A model generated the notes under the pieces. It was not told where the DNA came from. It saw only the letters and a program-made list of their open reading frames with translations, and did not search any database. From the NCBI GenBank assembly GCA_002279825.1, contig NCCV01000003.1, positions 987,643-1,051,642 on the forward strand: a stretch of 64,000 bases of DNA, in the 5' to 3' direction. Positions 35,966-44,112 of the stretch are shown here, piece after piece. This DNA is from Sphingomonadales bacterium 12-68-11. GTDB taxonomy: Bacteria; Pseudomonadota; Alphaproteobacteria; Sphingomonadales; Sphingomonadaceae. Both the position numbers and the translations under genes were made by a program. Within the stretch, counting starts at the first letter, position 1; every line of letters starts with the position of its first letter.

Positions 35966-36253
35966 ATGGAGACGTTCTGGGATTGGATCACGGTCATCGC
36001 CTTCGGCGGCTTGGTCGTGCTCATGCTCAATCGCTCGTCGCAGGAAAACCCGCCCGACAAGCTGGTCCAGTATCTGGTCGCGGCTGCCGGCTGTGCGATC
36101 GCGAACTACATCGGCAACGAATATTCCGACATCGGCGCGGCCGTCGCGCTCGGCCTGGTCGCGGTGTTCGTTTACAAGGTGCTCAAGTGGCCGCCGGCGG
36201 GCTTCTTCAGCCGCGATTCGGACCACAACCGCCCCGGCGACAAGAACTCCTGA
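35966..36253 (+). CDS. small membrane protein, likely exosortase-system accessory protein
   Basis: A 95-residue protein starting METFWDWITVIAFGGLVVLM with one N-terminal helix and two more at about 36-52 and 55-71, then a charged tail. Proteins of this size and start occur beside V-type exosortases and wall hydrolases in Sphingomonadales and have been named sorting-system accessory proteins; this is from memory. A strong GGAGACGGGA site precedes the ATG. The SleB-type hydrolase follows after 27 bases. Biochemical function is unknown. Confidence 0.65.
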   Translation: METFWDWITVIAFGGLVVLMLNRSSQENPPDKLVQYLVAAAGCAIANYIGNEYSDIGAAVALGLVAVFVYKVLKWPPAGFFSRDSDHNRPGDKNS

Positions 36254-36280
36254 CCGGCGCCCGAGTGGTGGGGGCGCGGC

Positions 36281-37324
36281 GTGAGCGACGCGGCGATCCT
36301 TCCCGCACCGCGCAAGCCGCGGGGCGCGCTGCGGACGTCCGGTCCGCTGGTCCTGCTCGGAATGATCGGGCTGGCGGTGATCGGTGGCTCGGTCGCCGCG
36401 GTCCTGGACCTGGCGGGGTATGAGTGGCCATCGGCGCAGCGCAGCGCGCCGGCCGAGACCCTGACTACCCGACCTGCCGACCTTGGCGGTCTGCTCAACA
36501 CCGAACTCATGCCCATTTCCACCACCGAGGCGGAACGGCGCAATGCGCTGCGGCCGGCCGATGTCGCGGCCGTCCCGGCGGCCAAGCCGTTCGCCGTCGC
36601 CGAAAGCTTCCGTGACGACGCCTCCTTCCGCGCCGCACTCGATTGCCTGACCCAGGCGATTTATTACGAAGCCGCCAGCGAAGCCGACGCGGGCCAGCGC
36701 GCCGTCGCGCAAGTGGTGCTCAACCGGGTGCGGCATCCGGCGTTCCCGAACAGCGTCTGCGGGGTGGTTTACCAGGGTTCCGAGCTGGCGACGGGCTGCC
36801 AGTTCAGCTTCACCTGCGATGGCAGCCTGGCGCGGATTCCCTCGATCGGCGGCTGGACGCGCGCGCGTCGCAGCGCGCTGGCGGCGTTGTCGGGATGGGT
36901 GGAGCCGGCGGTGGGTCTGTCGACGCATTACCACGCGGCTTATGTGCTGCCGTACTGGGCGAGTTCGCTCGACAAGGTGCAGACGGTCGGTGCGCACATC
37001 TTTTATGCGATGCGCGGCGGGCTCGGCTCCGGCCGGGCCTTCAACGCGCGCTACGATTTTGCAAGCGAGAGCCTGCCGGTGGCAGCGCTGGCGGCGACGA
37101 TCCAGCCGTTGGACGCATTTGCCGGCGCCGGAGAAGCGCCCGCCCCCGCGGCGGCGGCCCCGGTCGCGGTGCCCGTGCTCGCCGAAGATCGGAAAGCGGC
37201 GAGCAGCCGCCCGCTGGCCCAAGGCGGCCGCGTCAACGAAGCTCCCGCGCCGACTTTGCGCGCGGATGAGCGGCGCGGCACGCTGGCAGCATCGTCAGAC
37301 AACTCGCAACTGCTGATCGATTGA
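36281..37324 (+). CDS. SleB-type cell wall hydrolase
   Basis: A 347-residue protein with one N-terminal helix (about 22-46), a periplasmic linker and a Hydrolase_2 domain: CLTQAIYYEAASEADAGQRA near 122-141 holds the catalytic glutamate, followed by VAQVVLNRVRHPAFPNSVCG and CQFSFTCDG. The C-terminal ~70 residues are low-complexity Ala/Pro. SleB-type domains act on peptidoglycan glycan strands, so the enzyme may open the wall for export machinery or shape division. GTG start with GGGGG upstream. Confidence 0.88.
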   Translation: MSDAAILPAPRKPRGALRTSGPLVLLGMIGLAVIGGSVAAVLDLAGYEWPSAQRSAPAETLTTRPADLGGLLNTELMPISTTEAERRNALRPADVAAVPAAKPFAVAESFRDDASFRAALDCLTQAIYYEAASEADAGQRAVAQVVLNRVRHPAFPNSVCGVVYQGSELATGCQFSFTCDGSLARIPSIGGWTRARRSALAALSGWVEPAVGLSTHYHAAYVLPYWASSLDKVQTVGAHIFYAMRGGLGSGRAFNARYDFASESLPVAALAATIQPLDAFAGAGEAPAPAAAAPVAVPVLAEDRKAASSRPLAQGGRVNEAPAPTLRADERRGTLAASSDNSQLLID

Positions 37325-37397
37325 ACCGCGCGCCCGCTCGCCGGTGGGTCCAGCGTCGCGCATGGGCAAGGCGAGCGCCGCAGGGCCGCTCCGCCGG

Positions 37398-38174
37398 TCA
37401 ATTCTCGTCGGCGTAATAGTCCTTGAGACCGTAAGTGTCGCCGTAGCCGTAGCCGTAGTCGTCACCGAACCCGCCCTGATAGCGGTTGAGCACGGTGCCC
37501 AGGCACCGAGAAGGTTCCAGCAGCGCCGTCGATTCCTCGATCTGGCGGCCGGTGGTGCGTCCGTGATCCACAACCAGCACATAGGCATCGAGATGCCGCA
37601 TGCACAGCATCGCGTCGTCGTTGGCGAAGACCGGGGGAAGGTCGCACAGCACCATGTAGTCGTCAGGCAGCGCGCGCAATTGGCGGACCAGCTCGACGAA
37701 CCGCTCGCTGCCGATCGCCTCGCTCGAATCGCGCAGCACTGTGCGGGTCGGCAGGACGAAGAGATTGTTGTTGTTCACGCGGAACAGCAGGTTGGTCCAA
37801 TCCTGCTCATTCCCGGCGAGGTAGTCGTCGAGCGCCAGGGCTACGCTGACGCCGAACTGCTTGAGAATCGAGCCGCGCCGCAAGTCGAAGTCGCACAAAA
37901 CCACTTTGCGCCCTTCCATCTTCGACAGCGCGGCCGCCAGATTGACCGAGGTAAAAGTCTTGCCCGCAGCAGGAGTCGCGCTGGTGAGGCCGATCAGCCG
38001 ATCGCCGGTGCGATCGAGGATTTTGGTCAACTGCGTGCGCAGCAGGTTGTAGGGCCGCGAGCGGTTGTCGTAGCTGTCGAAGCCGACGATCAGCCGCTCG
38101 TCGAGCCGCTCCGGAGGCAGATCGACCGCAGGCACCGCATCGAACTTGGCGCCGATGGAAACCGCTTCGTTCAC
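37398..38174 (-). CDS. CpsD/CapB-family tyrosine autokinase
   Basis: A 258-residue bacterial tyrosine kinase controlling polysaccharide chain length. Variant Walker A TSATPAAGKTFTS at 64-76, Walker A' KVVLCDFDLRR near 90-100 and a later DYMVLCDLPP (Walker B). The last 20 residues carry six tyrosines (DDYGYGYGDTYGLKDYY), the autophosphorylation cluster. It is separate from its Wzz-like partner, as in Gram-positives and sphingomonads, and overlaps it by GTGA. Last gene of the export operon. Confidence 0.92.
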   Translation of the reverse strand: MNEAVSIGAKFDAVPAVDLPPERLDERLIVGFDSYDNRSRPYNLLRTQLTKILDRTGDRLIGLTSATPAAGKTFTSVNLAAALSKMEGRKVVLCDFDLRRGSILKQFGVSVALALDDYLAGNEQDWTNLLFRVNNNNLFVLPTRTVLRDSSEAIGSERFVELVRQLRALPDDYMVLCDLPPVFANDDAMLCMRHLDAYVLVVDHGRTTGRQIEESTALLEPSRCLGTVLNRYQGGFGDDYGYGYGDTYGLKDYYADEN

Positions 38175-39637
38175 TGCTCGACCCTCTTCCGCCGTCGCCG
38201 GGGCGGCTTGCGCTTCTTGCCGAACGGCCAGCCGCGGCGCGAGTAACCGCGCTTGGTGGCGATCACCGGAACCATCGCCAGCGGTCGCACCCCGGTGATG
38301 GCAGCCACGGCCTGCGGATCGCGGATCGGATGCAGGAAGAACTCGACCGCCATCGCCAGGACCAGCCCGGCACCCAGGCCGCCGGCAATGCCGAGCGCGA
38401 TGATCAGCGGGCGATTGGGCGAGACAGGGGTGTCCGGAATGACCGGGGGATCGACCACCAGCAACCGTTCGCCCATCTGCTCCTCGTCGGCCCGCGCGCC
38501 GGCCCGCGCCGACAGCAGGCGGTCCGAAATTGCTTCGGCCTGTTCATAAAGCGTCTGCAGGCGCTGCTGCATCTGCGCGGCTTCCTGCTGGATGGCCGGC
38601 ACGCGCGAGCGCTCGGCGATCACCGAGGAGGTTTGCGCGTCCTCGCGCGCCTTGCCGGCCCGCAGCGCGGTGATCTGGCTGTCGTTGAACGCGATCTGGC
38701 GGTCGATCGACTCGAGCGGCAGGCGCTGTTGGTTCTGCTGCGCGAACTGGCGCGCCTGGGCGAGGCGTTGCCGCGCGAGGATCACGTCGGGGTGATTGTC
38801 GGCATAGACCGCCCGGGCGGCGGCGAGCTGCGCTTCGGCAGCGACCAGCGCCGGATCGCGCGTGTCAGCCGACGCGGCGGTTTCGCGCTGGTTGCGCAAG
38901 GCGGCGTTCTCGCGCTCGAGCGCGGCAATCTGGATGTCGTAAGTGCCGCTGCTGGCGATCATCGTCGATCCAGAGGTGCTGAGCACGCCGCCGAAGCGCG
39001 CGTTGAGCGCGGTCACCTGGCTTTCGGCATCCTGGATCTGCCGTTGCAGCTCGGCCTGCTGTTCTTCGAGAAAGCGCACCGTCTGCGTCCGCTGCGCGGT
39101 AGTGGCGGTGGAATTGACCTCGACCACGCGCTCCATCAACTGCTGGGCCACGGCCTGGGCCTTGGTCGGCTCGCTATAAGTGAACGCCAGCCGCACCGAG
39201 ATGGTCTGGTCCTCGAGGCTGTTCGTGCCGACGACCGACTCTTCGGGAATCAGGGTGATGTCTTCGCGCATCTTCTCGATGAGCTGCGACAGCGGCTGGT
39301 TGGCGCGCTCTTCGGTGTAGAGCTGGTTGGCTTCGATGATCCCGACCAGGGCCGGCCGGTTGATGATCTGCTGGCGGATCGCTTCGATCCGCTGGTCGAT
39401 CGCGGCCCTCGTACCGGTGCCGATCACATCTTCGGGCAGGCTCGGGGATTGCACCAGCAGGACGGCGGTCGACTGATACTGGGTCGGCAGCAGGAACGCG
39501 GCGGCGACCGCGGCGATCACCCCCAACACCGCCGGAATGACCATGAACCAACGCCGCTGCCACAAGATCGACGGCAGCTGCGCGATCATTGTACCAAACC
39601 CGGAAGATGGCTCGTCTTCGTCGGCGCGTGCGCTCAC
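38171..39637 (-). CDS. Wzz/GumC-type polysaccharide co-polymerase
   Basis: A 488-residue inner-membrane protein with helices at about 35-55 and 425-445 and a long periplasmic coiled-coil region rich in Gln/Glu/Arg between about 150 and 400. The N-terminal WRRWFMVIPAVLGVIAA and C-terminal PVSPNRPLIIALGIAGGLGAG are the usual Wzz borders. It sets chain length and bridges to the outer-membrane exporter. No kinase domain is fused; the kinase is the next gene. GTG start coupled to the barrel gene. Confidence 0.92.
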   Translation of the reverse strand: MSARADEDEPSSGFGTMIAQLPSILWQRRWFMVIPAVLGVIAAVAAAFLLPTQYQSTAVLLVQSPSLPEDVIGTGTRAAIDQRIEAIRQQIINRPALVGIIEANQLYTEERANQPLSQLIEKMREDITLIPEESVVGTNSLEDQTISVRLAFTYSEPTKAQAVAQQLMERVVEVNSTATTAQRTQTVRFLEEQQAELQRQIQDAESQVTALNARFGGVLSTSGSTMIASSGTYDIQIAALERENAALRNQRETAASADTRDPALVAAEAQLAAARAVYADNHPDVILARQRLAQARQFAQQNQQRLPLESIDRQIAFNDSQITALRAGKAREDAQTSSVIAERSRVPAIQQEAAQMQQRLQTLYEQAEAISDRLLSARAGARADEEQMGERLLVVDPPVIPDTPVSPNRPLIIALGIAGGLGAGLVLAMAVEFFLHPIRDPQAVAAITGVRPLAMVPVIATKRGYSRRGWPFGKKRKPPRRRRKRVEQ

Positions 39638-40884
39638 TGGGGCCGCCCCAGACTGACGGTGATGCCGGCCCCGACGGTCACGCTCGGATCGACTTCGACG
39701 TCAGGCCGATCGACCCGCGACAGCGTGCCCGACACGAACGCGCTGACCCGATTCGAGAACTGGCGGCGGAACTGGCCGCGCAGGTTCAGGTAGTCGATCT
39801 TCGGGAACGCGACCGGATCGATCCTCGATTCGCCGCTGCGCACGAAGCCGAGGCCGAGCGACAGACGGTCGCGCTGCGATACGCGCTGGTCGAAGCTGAA
39901 GTCGAAGTTGTCGGAATTGCGGACCCCACCGAACGCCGAAGGCTCGGGCTGACGGCGGTATTCGAAGCACAGCCCGCGCCGCTCGGTACGGCTGCACAGG
40001 TTCGCCCGCACCGAGAACGAGGTGAAGTCGAGCTCGGGCGACGCAGGCGTCGGATCGATGCGCGTGAACGACGCGCCCGCCGACGCATCGAGCGTCCAGT
40101 ACTGCCCCAGCCGGTGGCTCAGCGACCCCAGCGTGCTGATGGTCCGGGCATCGCCGGCGGTGGCCTGCTGGTAATCGGTCTGCTGGTAGGACAGGTCGGT
40201 CCCGATACTGGTCGACTGATCGAGCACGTGCATGAACCGCGACTGCGCGCCATACGAGCGATAGTCCTCCGCGTTCGGGCGGTTCGACCAGCTATCGCGA
40301 AAATCGCCCGAGACCTGGAGCTGGTTGCGGGCATCGAAGGTCATGTCCGCGCCGGCGCTGAACAGCAGTGCGGAGTTGCGCCCGAGCTGGCCGAGCACGG
40401 TGACGTCCTCGCCCGGATCGATAGGATTGGGCACGGTCGGCAGCGGGGGCCCGTCGATCGGCCCCGAAACGCCGGCCAGCAGGGACGAGAAGCTCGACGC
40501 GGTGGAGAAGATGCCGGTGCGCGCGCGCAGCGTCAGCCGCTCGCTGGCGCGGTGCGAAATCCCCGCGTTGAGGCTGTAGTTGTCCTCGAAATCGTAGCCG
40601 CCGCTGGTGAACGCCCGGCCTTCGAACGAACCGTCCAGCGTGTAAGCCGTCCGCCCGTTGTCGTACTGCACCCACGGGAAAACGCGCGCGCTGCCCGACG
40701 CGGTCACGTCGGATGCGCCCTGCTCGAGGTAAGGATTGGACGACACTTCGGCGCCGACGCTGACGTCCACCCCGCCCTGCAAGGCCTGCGCGCCTGCGGG
40801 GGCGGCGGCCAGAGCCGCCAGCGCCAGCGTGCCGCAAGTCGCCAGCCGCGCCGGGGCCGCGAAAGACATCGTGCGCACGCTCAC
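39634..40884 (-). CDS. outer-membrane beta-barrel protein of the export operon
   Basis: A 416-residue exported protein (signal peptide cleaved after about GAQA) made of alternating amphipathic strands throughout, ending GAGITVSLGRPQ. Similar barrels appear between OPX and Wzz genes in sphingomonad and exosortase-linked polysaccharide loci. It may be the outer-membrane exit pore or a surface tether, a function not established. GTG start overlaps the OPX stop. Confidence 0.82.
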   Translation of the reverse strand: MSVRTMSFAAPARLATCGTLALAALAAAPAGAQALQGGVDVSVGAEVSSNPYLEQGASDVTASGSARVFPWVQYDNGRTAYTLDGSFEGRAFTSGGYDFEDNYSLNAGISHRASERLTLRARTGIFSTASSFSSLLAGVSGPIDGPPLPTVPNPIDPGEDVTVLGQLGRNSALLFSAGADMTFDARNQLQVSGDFRDSWSNRPNAEDYRSYGAQSRFMHVLDQSTSIGTDLSYQQTDYQQATAGDARTISTLGSLSHRLGQYWTLDASAGASFTRIDPTPASPELDFTSFSVRANLCSRTERRGLCFEYRRQPEPSAFGGVRNSDNFDFSFDQRVSQRDRLSLGLGFVRSGESRIDPVAFPKIDYLNLRGQFRRQFSNRVSAFVSGTLSRVDRPDVEVDPSVTVGAGITVSLGRPQ

Positions 40885-41576
40885 GGGACGATGATCACGT
40901 CGCCGGGCGATATCTGGACGATCCCGGCCCGCTCGAGATCGGCGTTGCGCGCCCCCGACCGGAACAGTGCGCCCAGACGCGCCGTGGTCGATGCGAGCTG
41001 GTCCCCGCGCTGGCTGATGATCAGCACGTTATCGAGATTGGCGAACTCCGCCGGCCCGCCGGCAAGGCTCAGCGCATCGAGCACGTTGACGTAGCGCGGC
41101 GCCGTGAAAACGCCCGGCGAGCGGACCTTGCCCATTACCGAGAATTGCATGCCCGCGGGATTGCTGACCGAGACGGTCACAAACGGCACCTCGCCGCGAT
41201 ACTGGTCGCGCAGCCGCTCGCTCACCATCGCTTCGACGTCTTGCGGGAAGAAGCCCTGCACCTTGAGCTGGCCGACCAGGGGAAAAGCGATCGTCCCGTC
41301 GGGCAGAACGCGTAGCTCGCGCTGCAGACGCTCCTCGCCCCAGACATAGACTTCGAGCTCATCGCCGACATTGATGCGGTAAGAAGATACGGCCGGGGTC
41401 GGCTGGCGAGGCGGTACCGCGGCATCTTCCGCCGGTGTGCCGAGCGCGCCCGGGGCTCCGGCGGCGCCCGCATCTTGAGCGACCGCCCCGTTCGGCAATG
41501 CGACTACCGCCAGTACGGCGGCAATGATAACGAACAAGCGATGGAAACCGCTCGCGAACCTGGCGATCCCGCTCAA
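40881..41576 (-). CDS. polysaccharide export protein (OPX/Wza-like)
   Basis: A 231-residue periplasmic/outer-membrane protein. After a signal peptide (to about 33) comes the Poly_export domain (YRINVGDELEVYVWGEE near 63-79, VLPDGTIAFPLVGQ near 88-101) and an SLBB domain (VMGKVRSPGVFTAPRYVNVLDAL near 148-170). No lipobox cysteine is visible, so it differs from Wza. A TTG start is the only in-frame choice. It heads the four-gene export operon running left. Confidence 0.9.
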   Translation of the reverse strand: MSGIARFASGFHRLFVIIAAVLAVVALPNGAVAQDAGAAGAPGALGTPAEDAAVPPRQPTPAVSSYRINVGDELEVYVWGEERLQRELRVLPDGTIAFPLVGQLKVQGFFPQDVEAMVSERLRDQYRGEVPFVTVSVSNPAGMQFSVMGKVRSPGVFTAPRYVNVLDALSLAGGPAEFANLDNVLIISQRGDQLASTTARLGALFRSGARNADLERAGIVQISPGDVIIVP

Positions 41577-41633
41577 TGCAAAAACCCCGGAATACTGCTG
41601 GACGAGAACTTAGGGCGGGCTACTAGCACGGCC
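41577..41633. promoter_or_regulatory. 57-bp divergent promoter interval between OPX and TPR genes
   Basis: The two transcripts diverge from only 57 bases, so promoters must overlap or extend into coding sequence. No consensus box pair is clear. Shared control of export and assembly genes is a reasonable inference. Confidence 0.4.
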
Positions 41634-43214
41634 ATGTCGGAAGGCCAGCTTTTTGTCCGTGCCCGGCTCCCGAAATGGGACGCGTGGCGCCTTGCGCTCC
41701 TGGCGACCGTCTTATTTTTGGGCGGGTGCGGCGATCCGGCGAGCGAGGCCTATGCCGAAGCGCAGCAGGCGCAGGCGCTGATGGAGCAGGGCGATCTGCC
41801 GGGAGCCCGGATGGCCGTTGCGCGCGCGATGGCCATCCGGGACGACCAGGTCGACATCCTGCTGCTCGATGCCCGGATCAAGTATCAGATGGGCGACATG
41901 CGTCCGGCCTACGATTCATTCAGCCTAGCTCTGGCGATCGACCCCAACAATGCCGAAGCGCTGCTCGGCGTGGCACAGCTCGGGATGCTTTCGGGCAATC
42001 CACGCGAAGCCGGCAATGCCGCCGACCGGATCCTGCTGATGGAGCCGACGCAACCCGATGCCTTGCTGATCAAGGGTGTGCAGGCACTCGACCGGCGGAA
42101 CTTCCCCGAAGTTATCGCGCTGGGCGACCGCCTGATCGCCGCTGTGCCCGACGATCCGCGCGGCGTGGTGCTGCGCGCGCGCGGGCTGTCCTTGTCGGGC
42201 GAGCGGAGCGAGGCGCTGGCGCTGCTGCGCGACGCCACCGCCCGGATCGGCAACAACGACATGCTGGCCACGGCGCTGCTGGAGAACGCGCGCGACCAGG
42301 GCGACCCCGCGGTCATGCTCGAACAGCTCGCCTACTTGCGCCAGAGCCGCCCCGACAGCCTCGATCTGGCGATCGACGAAGCCAATGTCCGCTACAAGAG
42401 CGGGGACCTGCCGGGCGCGCGTCGGATCGGCCTCGAGATCCTGGACAAGTTCGGCGACAACGCGCGGGCGATGACGCGGCTCAGCGACTTGTGGCTCGAA
42501 TACGATCCCGATCCGCTCGCGCCGGCGGAACGCAGCGCGCTGGCGAGCGGCGGCAAGCTCGGCGCGCGGCTCACCGCGTCACGCTACTATCTGGCAAGGG
42601 GCGAGCCGGATGCCGCGACCGCGCTGCTGGGTTCGCGGGTGGACGCCCGCGAAGCCGCACTGACCGGGCGGATCGCGCTGGCGATCGGCAAGCCGGACGG
42701 GGCGGCGATCGCCGAGGCCGTCGCCAAGCAGGACGCCACCGATTGCGACGCGCAGGCGGCGATCGCCGAAGACCGCTTGCGGCGCGGCAATCCGCGCGGC
42801 GCCATCGTGGCCGCGCAAGTGGTCGCCGCCGAATGCCTCGACCGCAACGACGGGTTCTTGCTGCTCGCCCGCGCCTATGCCGCTCAGAAGCATCCCCCCG
42901 GGGTCGAGCGGGTCTATCGCGAGGGCGTTGCCGCGCGGCCGCTGGACCGCCCGCTCACCGCTGCCTTCGCGCGCTGGCTGCTGACCCAGGACCGCCCCGA
43001 CGCGGCCGTGTCCGTCGCGCGCCGCTTGACCCAGTTGGTGCCGGCGAAAGTCAGCTCGTGGCAGCTCCTGGCGGACATCTGCCAGCGCGCCGGGAACCCG
43101 ACCTGCCGCGCGACCGCGCTCGCGCAGGAGAAGATCGCGCGGACCAATTTCGCCATGGACCTTCCGCCGGGCGAGCGGCCGGTCAACGCCTTGCTCGGGC
43201 AAAGCTGGCGGTGA
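41634..43214 (+). CDS. TPR-repeat lipoprotein of the exopolysaccharide locus
   Basis: A 526-residue lipoprotein (lipobox LFLGGC, Cys 32) built of about ten TPR-like helical pairs, for example MAIRDDQVDILLLDARIKYQ and ALAIDPNNAEALLGVAQLG. Similar TPR proteins stand in exosortase-linked loci and are thought to scaffold export or polymerase complexes. The stop overlaps the WecG/TagA-type gene (GTGA). Confidence 0.83.
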   Translation: MSEGQLFVRARLPKWDAWRLALLATVLFLGGCGDPASEAYAEAQQAQALMEQGDLPGARMAVARAMAIRDDQVDILLLDARIKYQMGDMRPAYDSFSLALAIDPNNAEALLGVAQLGMLSGNPREAGNAADRILLMEPTQPDALLIKGVQALDRRNFPEVIALGDRLIAAVPDDPRGVVLRARGLSLSGERSEALALLRDATARIGNNDMLATALLENARDQGDPAVMLEQLAYLRQSRPDSLDLAIDEANVRYKSGDLPGARRIGLEILDKFGDNARAMTRLSDLWLEYDPDPLAPAERSALASGGKLGARLTASRYYLARGEPDAATALLGSRVDAREAALTGRIALAIGKPDGAAIAEAVAKQDATDCDAQAAIAEDRLRRGNPRGAIVAAQVVAAECLDRNDGFLLLARAYAAQKHPPGVERVYREGVAARPLDRPLTAAFARWLLTQDRPDAAVSVARRLTQLVPAKVSSWQLLADICQRAGNPTCRATALAQEKIARTNFAMDLPPGERPVNALLGQSWR

Positions 43215-43981
43215 CGAGCCCGTCCGCCGCGGGTTCGCGGCTACGGTTTCTCGAGATCGGCTTCTCGCGATGCGAGGCGCCCGAAGCGCTCGCCTGGGTC
43301 GAGGCGGCCGCCCGCGCGGACCGGTTCAGCTACGTCGTGACCCCCAATGTCGACCACGCGGTGATGTTCAACACGCCCGGGACCGAGCCGTGGCGCGCGA
43401 CCTACCGGGCAGCGGTCGAAGACAGCGACCTGTGCCTCAACGACAGCCGCATTCTCGCGCGACTCGCCCGGCTCTCCGGGTTAACCCTGCCGGTGGTGCC
43501 TGGCAGCGATCTGACCCGCCAGCTCGTCGCCCAGGGCATTCCGGCAGGCGCCTCGGTAGCGCTGGTCGGCGGCGACGCGCGCGAGGCCGCCTGGTTGCGC
43601 ACGGCCTTGCCGGACGTGCGCGTCGTGCATTTTAGTCCGCCGATGGGCGTGCGCGACAATCCCGATCTGCACGATGAGATCGCGCGCTTCGCCGAAGCCG
43701 AAGCCGCGGATTTCCTGTTCCTCGCGATCGGCGCCCCGCAAGCCGAGATCGTCGCCCGCCATATCGCGCGCCGGGGCGCCGCGCGCGGAGTCGGATTGTG
43801 CGTGGGCGCCTCGATCGAATTCCTGAGCGGCACGCGCCGCCGCGCGCCGCAATGGATGCAACGCGCCGGGCTCGAATGGCTGTTCCGCCTCGGGTCGGAA
43901 CCACGGCGGCTGTGGCGCCGCTATCTCGTAGAAGGCCCCCGCATCTTCCGCATTTGGTGGCGCCAGCGGCAAGCGCGGTAG
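43211..43981 (+). CDS. WecG/TagA/CpsF family glycosyltransferase (GT26)
   Basis: A 256-residue enzyme with VVTPNVDHAVMFNTPGTEPW near 37-56 (catalytic aspartate region), LCLNDSRILARLARL near 73-87 and FLAIGAPQAEIVARH near 169-183. GT26 members add N-acetylmannosaminuronic or related sugars to lipid-linked GlcNAc. Coupled to the TPR gene. Three 37-39-base tandem repeats follow its stop. Confidence 0.9.
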   Translation: MTSPSAAGSRLRFLEIGFSRCEAPEALAWVEAAARADRFSYVVTPNVDHAVMFNTPGTEPWRATYRAAVEDSDLCLNDSRILARLARLSGLTLPVVPGSDLTRQLVAQGIPAGASVALVGGDAREAAWLRTALPDVRVVHFSPPMGVRDNPDLHDEIARFAEAEAADFLFLAIGAPQAEIVARHIARRGAARGVGLCVGASIEFLSGTRRRAPQWMQRAGLEWLFRLGSEPRRLWRRYLVEGPRIFRIWWRQRQAR

Positions 43982-43998
43982 GTCGCCAAGCCGCCTCG

Positions 43999-44112
43999 GC
44001 CTCAGATTGCGAAGCGTAGGCCGCAAAGCGCATTGGCCTCACGTAGCGAAGCGGTAGGCCGCGAAGCGCATCGGCCTCAAGTAGCGAAGCGGTAGGCCGC
44101 TAAGGCGCCTCA
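43999..44112. repeat. three tandem imperfect 37-39 bp repeats
   Basis: Units start at 43999, 44036 and 44074 and share GCCTCA...GCGAAGCG(G)TAGGCCGC. Units two and three share an exact GTAGCGAAGCGGTAGGCCGC. They fill the gap between two convergent genes, the third unit reaching the DUF1996 stop. Likely a spacer/termination element; not CRISPR, as there are no spacers. Confidence 0.75.

Noticed and set aside
37335..37377. Bidirectional terminator between the SleB-type and kinase genes
   Set aside because: The eight-base arms are separated by 27 bases with no T tract, too weak to call.
43999..44112. CRISPR array
   Set aside because: Units are contiguous with no unique spacers, only three copies, and no cas genes lie in the window.
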